From contig NZ_WWEP01000003.1 of assembly GCF_009848495.1 (NCBI RefSeq), forward strand, positions 55,356-119,355: a DNA stretch of 64,000 nucleotides. Reading direction: 5' to 3'. The notes under the pieces were generated by a model. The model saw nothing but the letters and a program-made list of their open reading frames with translations, was not told where the DNA came from and ran no database searches. A program made the position numbers and the translations under genes. Positions 1 to 6,629 of this stretch are shown in pieces. Numbering within the stretch: the stretch's first letter is position 1; the number at the start of each line of letters is the position of its first letter. The DNA comes from Flavobacterium sp. MK4S-17. Lineage in GTDB: Bacteria; Bacteroidota; Bacteroidia; Flavobacteriales; Flavobacteriaceae.

Positions 1-876
1 GCTGAAAGTATCTTCAAGGTTTGCATTGTCCCTGCTTAGCTCTCCCAACTGTTTAGCGCTCCTGTCAATGGTATATGTGTTTTCAAAAAGCCAGTAATTA
101 TAGCAGCCATACCTGTTAAGCCATTTAAGATATATGCCGCATTGGTATGGAATTTTTTCCAGTAACAGGAATTTGTCATTTTCACCTTCCTCTCCTGAAT
201 TTATAATACTAAGTTTATTATATCCTTCCACTAAAGGTAAAAGGTCTTCCAAACTCTCATCTGTCCTGCCGTCAGAAAGATAAATGCGGCTTACATTACC
301 GGGCAGTACAAAAGTTTGGCTTAACGCATTGGTATTATTTTTTATCGTTAAGCTGTTATTGTTGCTATACACAGGAATATCAAAAGGATATCCCTGCCAG
401 TATTTTAAATAATAATGATTGGCAGTATACTTTTCAAATGGTGTAAGCAGGTAGGTTCCATTAACAGCGAAGTAATTATAATCAGCAAGCTGTTCGGCAC
501 CTGCCAGCCATTTCATGGTAAAGCTTTGCTCTTCATATTCGGTTTCCGAAAACCATATTTTAAAACCTACATCAGTAATAAGCAATGTACCTGGTGTAGC
601 ATCATATATAAAACTTTGCGGATGGGGTGTTTGCAGGTTGGTATGCAAAACATCTTCAAAGTTCCGGGTATTTATACAGGCTGAAACATAATCTTTAAAG
701 TTTATAAAAAATTTTCCGGTTGGAGCAGGGTAAAGGCGCAGGGAAAATTCCTGCCCCTGAAATGAAACATCGCAATATGCCGGTGTGTTTTCCGATGTGC
801 TGTAAAACTCTGCCACATCATTATTATAAGCCATCCTGAGTTTGCCGGTATCTAAAGGCCTGGTAAATGTTATCAT
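1..876 (-). CDS. Phage-region protein of unknown function, C-terminus cut off by the window edge
   Basis: An open frame of 292 codons runs from an ATG at 876 to the left edge without a stop, so the gene is partial. It begins MITFTRPLDTGKLRMAY and is rich in aromatic and beta-type residues, with no signal peptide or membrane segment. Its start overlaps the stop of the upstream gene (ATGA), so it belongs to the leftward phage operon. The position several genes downstream of the terminase suggests a virion or tail component, but I do not recognise the family and this is inference only. Confidence 0.75.
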   Translation of the reverse strand, partial: MITFTRPLDTGKLRMAYNNDVAEFYSTSENTPAYCDVSFQGQEFSLRLYPAPTGKFFINFKDYVSACINTRNFEDVLHTNLQTPHPQSFIYDATPGTLLITDVGFKIWFSETEYEEQSFTMKWLAGAEQLADYNYFAVNGTYLLTPFEKYTANHYYLKYWQGYPFDIPVYSNNNSLTIKNNTNALSQTFVLPGNVSRIYLSDGRTDESLEDLLPLVEGYNKLSIINSGEEGENDKFLLLEKIPYQCGIYLKWLNRYGCYNYWLFENTYTIDRSAKQLGELSRDNANLEDTFS

Positions 877-1328
877 GCTGCAATCTTTTTTAAATAGTCA
901 ATTATTTCAAAAGAAATATTAAAAAGTACTTCGTCTCCGGCCCTGTCGGCTATTAGCTGGAGCCTTTCAGGCGTTATAACTGCTGTAATAATGCTTTCGC
1001 CGCTATTATCTTTGGGCTTCCAGCCCTCCATTCCTATTTTTCTTGCAATAAGGTAAGCAAGGCTGCCAATGCTTATTTTTTTGGCAGCCTGGGCTGCAAT
1101 ACCCTTGTTTAAAACCCATTCTTCTATTGCGGCAGAGGGGGGCTGCTTTCCGGGTTCACGGCCGTATATATAATTAGCGGCCGTAAGTTGCGCTTTAGTG
1201 CCTGATACAGATGCTTCAACAGTTTGCGGCCAGTCTGAGGGGTTTGCTGCCTCATTATATTTTGCAATGAGTTCCTGTTTTAAATTTTCAAATTCAACTG
1301 TTAAAATACTTTTGATACTCTCAACCAT
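873..1328 (-). CDS. Phage-region protein of unknown function (151 aa)
   Basis: The frame is open back to 1385, but the ATG at 1328 (protein MVESIKSILTVEF) is preferred because it overlaps the preceding stop by only 8 bases, typical of a compact phage operon. The upstream extension is hydrophobic and unconvincing. The protein looks soluble, with an amphipathic N-terminal half and residues such as EGWKPKDNSGESIITAV near the C-terminus. No family was recognised. Its place between the terminase genes and the gene at the left edge fits a small structural or head-completion role, which is inference. Confidence 0.7.
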   Translation of the reverse strand: MVESIKSILTVEFENLKQELIAKYNEAANPSDWPQTVEASVSGTKAQLTAANYIYGREPGKQPPSAAIEEWVLNKGIAAQAAKKISIGSLAYLIARKIGMEGWKPKDNSGESIITAVITPERLQLIADRAGDEVLFNISFEIIDYLKKIAA

Positions 1329-1770
1329 GGCATACAGGTATATTAACTTTATAAGAACACAGTAAACCGTCCATATTGGCATCAAGCGCGTCGGTTACAT
1401 CTATATTATTCCATTCGTTAATGGTAATCCCCAAGCATGCCAGGCTGTTGCCTAACTCATTAAAAGTAATGAGCAGGGGTTCAATGTTTGTGGTATACTT
1501 TGAGGTTTCTTCAGTTCCTGCTTCTTTAAAATAGTGCTGGTCAAAATCACTATGCTTTACCAAAAAAAATTTACCTTCATAATTTACAGCTGTTATTTTT
1601 GTGCCGCTATTGTTATACTCGCTTTTGCGGTTGGTATATTCATGAAGCAGGTACACCTTGTTTTCTTCGGCAGAACCATCTAACAGGTTAAGTGCTGCTT
1701 TTTTACCATAATGGTACTCCAACTGCTTTTGTGCTGCCAGGTCTTCCAGTATTCTTACAATATCTCTCAT
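1321..1770 (-). CDS. Phage-region protein of unknown function (149 aa)
   Basis: This 149-residue soluble protein starts MRDIVRILEDLAAQKQ. It has a short helical N-terminus, then a mixed central region with many Asn, Tyr and Thr. It lies 27 bases after the upstream gene and overlaps the next start by 8 bases, so it is co-transcribed with the terminase genes. No motif or family is evident. Gene size and order are compatible with a tail or connector component of a siphovirus-like or myovirus-like module, but nothing in the sequence proves it. Confidence 0.7.
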   Translation of the reverse strand: MRDIVRILEDLAAQKQLEYHYGKKAALNLLDGSAEENKVYLLHEYTNRKSEYNNSGTKITAVNYEGKFFLVKHSDFDQHYFKEAGTEETSKYTTNIEPLLITFNELGNSLACLGITINEWNNIDVTDALDANMDGLLCSYKVNIPVCHG

Positions 1771-1797
1771 AATGATTCCTAAGCAAATATCTTGATG

Positions 1798-2337
1798 CTA
1801 TTTCTTATGGAGCTTTTGATACTCCATTTCAACATCGTTTTGTGCTTTTAGCTGCGCTAGCAAGCTGAATATTTCACCGTAGGGTTTTCTGCCCAAATCA
1901 AACGGATACTGGCCTGTAAGCTTTGCCAATTGTAATAGCGGTAGTGTATCGCCATAAGGCTTAAGTTTATCGGCACCGGCCATTTTCCATAAATGTTCAT
2001 CTGTCCCGGTGGCACTAAATACTTTGGCTTCCGTTTTAAGTATGCGTTCAAACTCATTTAAAATAAACTTCCTTGCGGCAAAGTATTCCTTAACACGTGC
2101 TTTCCAAAACGCAGCTTCGGGAATATCATAACAAATAATAAAAAGCTCTGCTATCCCTTCCCAACCTGTAATTTTAGGCAGCAGCCTTATACAGTATTTA
2201 ACATTGGCATAAGGCATTACATTTATATTCATTTGTTTGCCGCTAAAGCTGTTCTTTGGATTAAGGTGTTCCAGTACAGCGTCATACATGAGTGGATTTT
2301 CCAGCCTTGTATATTGTTTCAGTGTTATGTTTCTCAT
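1798..2337 (-). CDS. Phage-region protein of unknown function (179 aa)
   Basis: The gene starts two bases after the terminase large subunit stops, so the two are translationally close. The 179-residue product (MRNITLKQYTRLENPLMYD) has a helical centre and a Lys/Gln-rich C-terminus, and no membrane segment. A portal protein usually follows the terminase, but this product is much too short to be one. A portal, protease and capsid set must either lie further left, outside the window, or be absent. The family is not recognised. Confidence 0.7.
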   Translation of the reverse strand: MRNITLKQYTRLENPLMYDAVLEHLNPKNSFSGKQMNINVMPYANVKYCIRLLPKITGWEGIAELFIICYDIPEAAFWKARVKEYFAARKFILNEFERILKTEAKVFSATGTDEHLWKMAGADKLKPYGDTLPLLQLAKLTGQYPFDLGRKPYGEIFSLLAQLKAQNDVEMEYQKLHKK

Positions 2338-2339
2338 AC

Positions 2340-3665
2340 TTAACCTATGCGTATTTTTGCGTTATACGTTTTTCTTAATGCAAACCAGTAACGCATCATA
2401 ATGCTGTCCCACTCATCGGGGCTGCGGCCAATATGTTCTTTTACCTTTTCTTTGGGTATAATGCCCTGCCTGCCATCTTTATCTATATCCCGCAGTTTAA
2501 CCTGTTCCATCTCTTCTGTTGTGGACTGTAATACATTATCATTATCGCAAATTTCTCCGGCCAGGCGGTTTACAATCATTTCGGCCATTTTTATTGAGCA
2601 CTGGCTTTTAAGATTGTCATAATTTGGCTTTATGTATATGTTGCCTTCCCTCATTTCCAGAGGCGATGAATTGTTTACAAAGCCTTTGCATTTTAAAAAA
2701 TCTACAACACCACCACCTACACCGTCTTCATCAGCAATAACATTAGTGAGCGCTATGCCGAATTTTAACTGTAAATTTTGTGCATGGTTTACCACCTCAT
2801 CCAGCCCTGATTTTGCAATTTCACTCCTGTAAATACACAGCCACCCGTGCCACACGCGTAAAACTGTTTTATCCCTCCCCTTACGGGCCACATCAATTGT
2901 AAGGTATTTTACACCCTCAGGCTTTAAATGTTTCGGATTAAAATAATCGGCAATACTGTCATGGTCTATCAGCGCGGCCGGGTCATCGTCATACTCCCAG
3001 TTGCCAAAATACAGCCTTTCCCGGCTGTTCCTGTCCAGCCTTAGCAAAGACTGCAAATAGCCCGGGTGCAGGTGCGGGTTGTCTGTAGGCAGGCTTTGGA
3101 TGAACTTCCTGTAGCGCGGCAGTTTTGCTTCCCTAAATGGCTTATAAAACTGTTTATAAGCCCAGTTTTTAGAGGGGTTACAACTGCCAAGCATTTTGGG
3201 TATCAGCGAATATTCTGCAAGCTTATAGCGTATGCGGCTCTTTACAATTTGCCATGCATGGTAGCTTACCTGGTTACATTCGTCAACAAATGCTCCTGTA
3301 ATTTCAAGGGAGCCGAGGCTGTCAAAGTTAGGGTCTGACGGATAATGGAACAGGTCTTTTAATAATATTTCACTTCCGTTATTCCATCGGATGCTGTTTT
3401 CCTGTACTTTATAATGAAATTGCCGTGTTAATTGCAGTGCTGATGCCAGTTCAAAGAACGTATTTAATGTTGTTTCCTTTAAGTTTTTTAGTTTTGAGCG
3501 GCCCAGCAGCCAGCGTGTTCCGGGGTATTTCTGGCACATTTCCATAAGCCAGAGGCACCCCAAGGCACTTTTGCCCCCACCGGCTGCACCGCCGTATAAA
3601 ACTTCTTCTGTTATGGTGTCCTTAAGGAAAAAAATGGCGTGCTCCTGCTTAATCAAAAGTTTCAT
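2340..3665 (-). CDS. Phage terminase large subunit (packaging ATPase and nuclease)
   Basis: The large terminase subunit drives DNA into the empty capsid and cuts the concatemer. The 441-residue product has a Walker A motif GGAAGGGKS at residues 25-33 and a Walker B ending in Asp128-Glu129 (ITGAFVDECNQ). A C-terminal RNase H-like nuclease domain has an acidic strand near residue 255 (LTIDVARKGRDKT) and a second acidic cluster, VIADEDGVGG. Length is normal for the family. The start overlaps the small subunit by 17 bases. This is the clearest evidence that 1-6506 is phage-derived. Confidence 0.92.
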   Translation of the reverse strand: MKLLIKQEHAIFFLKDTITEEVLYGGAAGGGKSALGCLWLMEMCQKYPGTRWLLGRSKLKNLKETTLNTFFELASALQLTRQFHYKVQENSIRWNNGSEILLKDLFHYPSDPNFDSLGSLEITGAFVDECNQVSYHAWQIVKSRIRYKLAEYSLIPKMLGSCNPSKNWAYKQFYKPFREAKLPRYRKFIQSLPTDNPHLHPGYLQSLLRLDRNSRERLYFGNWEYDDDPAALIDHDSIADYFNPKHLKPEGVKYLTIDVARKGRDKTVLRVWHGWLCIYRSEIAKSGLDEVVNHAQNLQLKFGIALTNVIADEDGVGGGVVDFLKCKGFVNNSSPLEMREGNIYIKPNYDNLKSQCSIKMAEMIVNRLAGEICDNDNVLQSTTEEMEQVKLRDIDKDGRQGIIPKEKVKEHIGRSPDEWDSIMMRYWFALRKTYNAKIRIG

Positions 3666-4206
3666 TAGCCTCCGGATTTATGCCTGAGCCCAAATTAAGC
3701 AGCACATCTTTATGCTGCTCTTCGTTTTCTTCATATTTATCGCTCCATTGCTGCGGATTACGGTTTTTCAGCCAAAACTGCTGGCTCCTGAAATCGGCAG
3801 GCACATGTTTCTCCACTTCTACAATTTCTATACGCTCTTTTTCAACACGTTTCCCGTTATCATCATAATAAACCTCTTTGCACTTTATAGCCTGTTTCAG
3901 GGTAATAACCCTGTCCAGCGCGGCCTGATATAATGAGGCGGCTACTTCCATATCGGCTGCTTTTTTGCCTTTTATTACAGATTGCGCAAAGTCAGTATGC
4001 GATTTTTTCCAGCGGTTAAGTGTGTCCCGGCTAATACCAAAAAAAGAAGCAAGGTCACTATCAGTGGCTCCCAGCAGGCAAAGCTTGTAAGCCTGTGCAG
4101 GATATTCATTACGGTAAAGCGGGGGGCGGCCTGCTTTATTTTTTCTGGTTGCCTTATCAGCTATAGGTTTTAAAAGGGCTCCCGCACTTGCTGAGCCTTT
4201 TTTCAT
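3649..4206 (-). CDS. Phage terminase small subunit-like DNA-binding protein
   Basis: The small subunit recognises the packaging site and hands DNA to the large subunit. This 185-residue protein has a basic N-terminus, a helix-turn-helix at about residues 45-70 (GATDSDLASFFGISRDTLNR) and a helical segment after it. It ends with a region containing FWLKNRNPQQWSDKYE, a pattern common in small terminase subunits where the phrase KNR-P-W recurs. It lies immediately upstream of, and overlapping, the large subunit gene, which is the usual order. Confidence comes from motif and context together. Confidence 0.82.
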   Translation of the reverse strand: MKKGSASAGALLKPIADKATRKNKAGRPPLYRNEYPAQAYKLCLLGATDSDLASFFGISRDTLNRWKKSHTDFAQSVIKGKKAADMEVAASLYQAALDRVITLKQAIKCKEVYYDDNGKRVEKERIEIVEVEKHVPADFRSQQFWLKNRNPQQWSDKYEENEEQHKDVLLNLGSGINPEANETFD

Positions 4207-4242
4207 ATAAAGTTTTTTAGCAAATATTGTAGTAGTAGTATT

Positions 4243-4491
4243 TTATACCCTTACAATGTTATCTATAATTACATTGTTGTATGTGCCTTTTGATCCCGAT
4301 ATGTGGAAATCAAGTTCAGCAACATCGCCGGGAAGTATGTCTTCCAGCAGTTCAATTTTAGTGCCCAATGCCGACGGGTATATAACCCTGCCTGTTTCCT
4401 GCTCGAAATGCAGCTGCTGCACTGCCGTGCCCAGTTTGGTTGTTTTTATTTCGCCTACAGCAGTTACAATACCTTTTATTTTAAATTGCAT
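4243..4491 (-). CDS. Small DUF3127-like (OB-fold) phage protein
   Basis: The 82-residue product (MQFKIKGIVTAVGEIKTT) has the alternating beta pattern, central acidic EDILPGDVAELDFHI segment and terminal NNVIIDNIVRV of small OB-fold proteins resembling DUF3127, a Bacteroidota family related to single-stranded DNA-binding folds. Family membership is by eye and tentative. A second gene of the same shape lies two genes upstream (4793-5053). A role in phage replication or recombination would fit, but is inferred. Gene spacing of 12-36 bases places it in the leftward operon. Confidence 0.65.
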   Translation of the reverse strand: MQFKIKGIVTAVGEIKTTKLGTAVQQLHFEQETGRVIYPSALGTKIELLEDILPGDVAELDFHISGSKGTYNNVIIDNIVRV

Positions 4492-4502
4492 AGCTTTTAT
4501 GT

Positions 4503-4781
4503 TTATAGGTTATTTACGGCCGGCTCGGCTGGCTTTACCTTTGCGTTTTGAAAACAAAGCCTATTGGCTATATGATTAAAATCAAGGCTTCCTGCTTCTT
4601 TTTTGGTAAGCTTGGTATAAACTACCGCGGGTGCCAGGTTAGCGAGAGCATGAAAAAAATCGGCTGCATTCGCATTGTTCTCCAGTTCGGCCATGCTTAT
4701 ATAATTCTCGCAGTCTTCTTCAAATAGTTCCTGTAGCTGGCCCAGTATCTTTAGTGTGTACTCCTCCTGTTTAGATTCCAT
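4503..4781 (-). CDS. Small acidic phage-region protein of unknown function (92 aa)
   Basis: The 92-residue product begins MESKQEEYTLKILGQLQEL. It is strongly acidic and helical in the first half and Ala/Asn-rich in the middle. It is bracketed by the two DUF3127-like genes with 11-12 base gaps, so it is probably made together with them. A partner of a DNA-binding protein is possible but only suggested by context. No family or motif was recognised. Confidence 0.6.
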   Translation of the reverse strand: MESKQEEYTLKILGQLQELFEEDCENYISMAELENNANAADFFHALANLAPAVVYTKLTKKEAGSLDFNHIANRLCFQNAKVKPAEPAVNNL

Positions 4782-4792
4782 ATTGTATCGGT

Positions 4793-5053
4793 TTAATAGT
4801 TTGTAACTGGCTCAACTGCCTGTGCTACCAGATTGTTGTACTGAATGCCGCTGTTCTTGGATATTTTTCCCTCAAGTGTTACGGTAACTTCTATTTCATC
4901 ATTTTCTTTAAAGGCGTCCAAGTCAGCCATGCGCCTTCCTCGAAATTCAACAAATGCTTTTTGCCTGAAGCCCGGCAGCAGGGTTACCACCTTTTTTTCG
5001 TGCCCGGCCGTGTTCCTGTACTCAATGCTTTCAATGTTTCCTGTAATTTTCAT
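4793..5053 (-). CDS. Small DUF3127-like (OB-fold) phage protein, second copy
   Basis: The 86-residue product starts MKITGNIESIEYRNTAGHEK and continues with a basic beta strand, an FKENDEIEVTVTLEGKIS segment and NNLVAQAVEP at the end. This is the layout of DUF3127 proteins: strand, basic strand, acidic linker, then a strand with a VNPQG-like turn. Identity with the copy at 4243-4491 is low but the pattern is the same. Likely a single-strand nucleic-acid-binding or recombination accessory protein of the phage; this is inference from fold pattern. Confidence 0.65.
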   Translation of the reverse strand: MKITGNIESIEYRNTAGHEKKVVTLLPGFRQKAFVEFRGRRMADLDAFKENDEIEVTVTLEGKISKNSGIQYNNLVAQAVEPVTNY

Positions 5054-5080
5054 AGGTATAATTATTAAAGTTAAAAATGG

Positions 5081-5341
5081 TTACTGTGTTATATTTTTAA
5101 TAAAATTTTTAAGCTGGCTTAATTCATAGCCTGCACACGCTTTTAGCTGTTTCAACAACTGCCTTTTTTCCTGAAGAAGGGAATGCAGAAAAAGCTGTAG
5201 GGAATCAACATCATTTTTTCTCTGAGCTTCACTGCCAAAAATTTTATAAAATGGCAGCTGCTTTACTGCTTCAATTTCTTTTTGGCATTCCTTAATTTTA
5301 AGATCGGTTAAGGTTAATTGATGTAAAATTTTCTTCATCAT
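5081..5341 (-). CDS. Small coiled-coil phage-region protein (86 aa)
   Basis: The 86-residue product is almost entirely helical, with Leu/Gln/Lys heptad-like patterning (KIKECQKEIEAVKQL and SLLQEKRQLLKQL), indicating a coiled coil. It overlaps the upstream gene by four bases, so translation is probably coupled. No family recognised. It is the second gene transcribed from the operator-controlled leftward promoter, hence an early or constitutively repressed phage gene. Confidence 0.6.
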   Translation of the reverse strand: MMKKILHQLTLTDLKIKECQKEIEAVKQLPFYKIFGSEAQRKNDVDSLQLFLHSLLQEKRQLLKQLKACAGYELSQLKNFIKNITQ

Positions 5342-5643
5342 TCTGTTATTTTAAACCTGTTATCACTATTAAAATGCGCTATTACACTTTTTTCCAGTTT
5401 GCTGTATTTATAATTAATTCTCGAAATTTTATTGTGAAATACATTTGCAGGTTTCACTCCTTCAGTATGTAGTTCGTTATATAATTTTTTAAGTGCAGCA
5501 ATAAGTATTTTTTTATTCGACCTGATATTTGTGGCATTTTCCACTTCTTTAGTTGCTCTATAGGATGATAAAAAATGGTTATAAGCTGATTTTATTATTT
5601 CTAATTCATTTATTTGGTGCAATATTTTGCTTTTATCAGCCAT
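5338..5643 (-). CDS. First gene of the leftward phage operon, unknown function (101 aa)
   Basis: The 101-residue basic protein (MADKSKILHQINELEIIKSA) has an N-terminal helical half and a Lys/Asn/Tyr-rich second half; no motif was recognised. It is the first gene after the leftward promoter at 5670-5699, with a leader of only about 20 bases. In temperate phages this position, directly under the repressor, is often an antirepressor, excision or replication regulator, but the sequence itself does not identify one. Confidence 0.6.
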   Translation of the reverse strand: MADKSKILHQINELEIIKSAYNHFLSSYRATKEVENATNIRSNKKILIAALKKLYNELHTEGVKPANVFHNKISRINYKYSKLEKSVIAHFNSDNRFKITE

Positions 5644-5669
5644 TTATAATATCTTTGTTAGCAACAGGA

Positions 5670-5699
5670 CAAAATTAAGTGTAATATTTAACATTTCAA
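5670..5699 (-). promoter_or_regulatory. Leftward phage promoter of Bacteroidota type
   Basis: On the minus strand, TTG (5697-5699) is followed by 19 bases and then TAATTTTG (5670-5677), a full match to the Bacteroidota consensus TTG-N19-TAnnTTTG. It reads into the phage operon starting at 5643. The 19-base spacer (5678-5696) coincides exactly with the left arm of the operator repeat, so bound repressor would block RNA polymerase. Confidence 0.75.
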
Positions 5700-5725
5700 A
5701 ATATATAAATGTTAAATTTTACACT
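5678..5725. promoter_or_regulatory. Probable repressor operator: 19-bp inverted repeat
   Basis: Left arm 5678-5696 and right arm 5707-5725 are inverted copies differing at one of 19 positions, separated by 10 bases. Each arm contains its own imperfect palindrome of the form TGTWAWATWTWACA (5680-5693 and 5710-5723), with centres 30 bases apart. That suggests two dimer sites close to three helical turns apart, on one face of the DNA. The dyad lies between the repressor gene and the leftward operon and covers the leftward promoter spacer. Binding by the adjacent repressor is inferred. Confidence 0.7.
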
Positions 5726-5768
5726 ATTGATACTGATGGTTGTATAGTTATTCTTAAAGTGTTGATTT

Positions 5769-6506
5769 ATGGAGGGTTTTGAAATTAAACAGCGTAGGGA
5801 GCAGATGGGCCTTACACAAAAAGAATTGGCAGATTTAATTGGTTGCAGCAGGGAAACTATAATTAATTATGAAAAGGGCAGACCTATTCCAAAGTCAAAA
5901 AGTGAAATATTGCACAAGGTGTTAGAGCCTGGTAGCGTATATAACAGGATTGTAAGGAATGAATTAATTGTTACAAATGGTGAAGAAGACTTTGAAAATA
6001 AAAATGGCAACAAATTTATTGAACTTCCCAATGGGCAATATTATATGCTTATGCCTTTAGCCGAATTTAAAATACAGGCAGGTTTTTTAAGCAATTATCA
6101 GGATGCAGATTTTTTAATGGATTTAAGCCAGCATGGTATCCTTGTAGATAAGCCTTTGCAGGGCAGGTATGTGGCCTTTAGGGTAAATGGCGACAGCATG
6201 GACGATGGCAGCAGCAATGCCATAACCCGAAACAGTATTGTTTCTACCAGGGAGTTGCAGCGCCACCATTGGCAGGACAAGCTGCGCTACCGTGATTTTC
6301 CTTATTGGGTTATTTATACCACGCAAAGTAAAATGCCTTTGCTCAAGGAAATTATTGAACATAATACTGACGAAGGCTATATTATATGCCATTCGCTTAA
6401 TGACAGCCCGGAGTTTACCGATTTTAAATTAAATCTTAATGATATACAGGCTTTATTTTATGTTATAGATGTTAGCCGTTCAGTTAGCAAAAAAATAAGC
6501 TATTAA
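5769..6506 (+). CDS. Phage repressor: XRE helix-turn-helix with S24-like C-terminal domain
   Basis: This 245-residue CI-like repressor probably keeps the leftward phage operon silent. Residues 5-50 form an XRE helix-turn-helix (KQRREQMGLTQKELADLIG, then SRETIINYEKG). The C-terminal half has the S24/LexA-type signature VNGDSMDDG, with the presumed nucleophile serine near residue 143 and a candidate lysine in MPLLKEI. Such repressors self-cleave during the DNA damage response, so induction by stress is likely (family knowledge). It is transcribed away from the phage operon, and the shared 125-base gap contains the operator. Confidence 0.88.
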   Translation: MEGFEIKQRREQMGLTQKELADLIGCSRETIINYEKGRPIPKSKSEILHKVLEPGSVYNRIVRNELIVTNGEEDFENKNGNKFIELPNGQYYMLMPLAEFKIQAGFLSNYQDADFLMDLSQHGILVDKPLQGRYVAFRVNGDSMDDGSSNAITRNSIVSTRELQRHHWQDKLRYRDFPYWVIYTTQSKMPLLKEIIEHNTDEGYIICHSLNDSPEFTDFKLNLNDIQALFYVIDVSRSVSKKISY

Positions 6507-6538
6507 TTAAAAATAAAACAGTCAACATCTGCTATTTT

Positions 6539-6582
6539 AAGTAATAGGTGAATCTGTTATAAAGCTGATTTACCTATTGCTT
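6539..6582 (+). other. 16-bp RNA stem-loop between the repressor and ileS
   Basis: Arms 6539-6554 and 6567-6582 pair over 16 bases with a 12-base loop. Both imperfections are G-U wobbles when read as plus-strand RNA, but would be A-C mismatches on the minus strand, so the structure is probably a plus-strand transcript feature. It is followed by UUUAAAAAAAUG rather than a clean U tract. It could end the repressor mRNA or be part of the ileS leader. It also marks the likely right boundary of the phage element. Confidence 0.5.
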
Positions 6583-6629
6583 TAAAAAAATGATTACATT
6601 CGCAAATTGATTTTTTGAACACGATAATA

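Noticed and set aside
415..684. 89-codon plus-strand frame near the left edge
   Set aside because: It is opposite the partial phage gene that reads open for 292 codons on the minus strand.
6595..6602. TACATTCG as an ileS promoter
   Set aside because: It matches the -7 consensus poorly and the nearest TTG is only 15 bases upstream.
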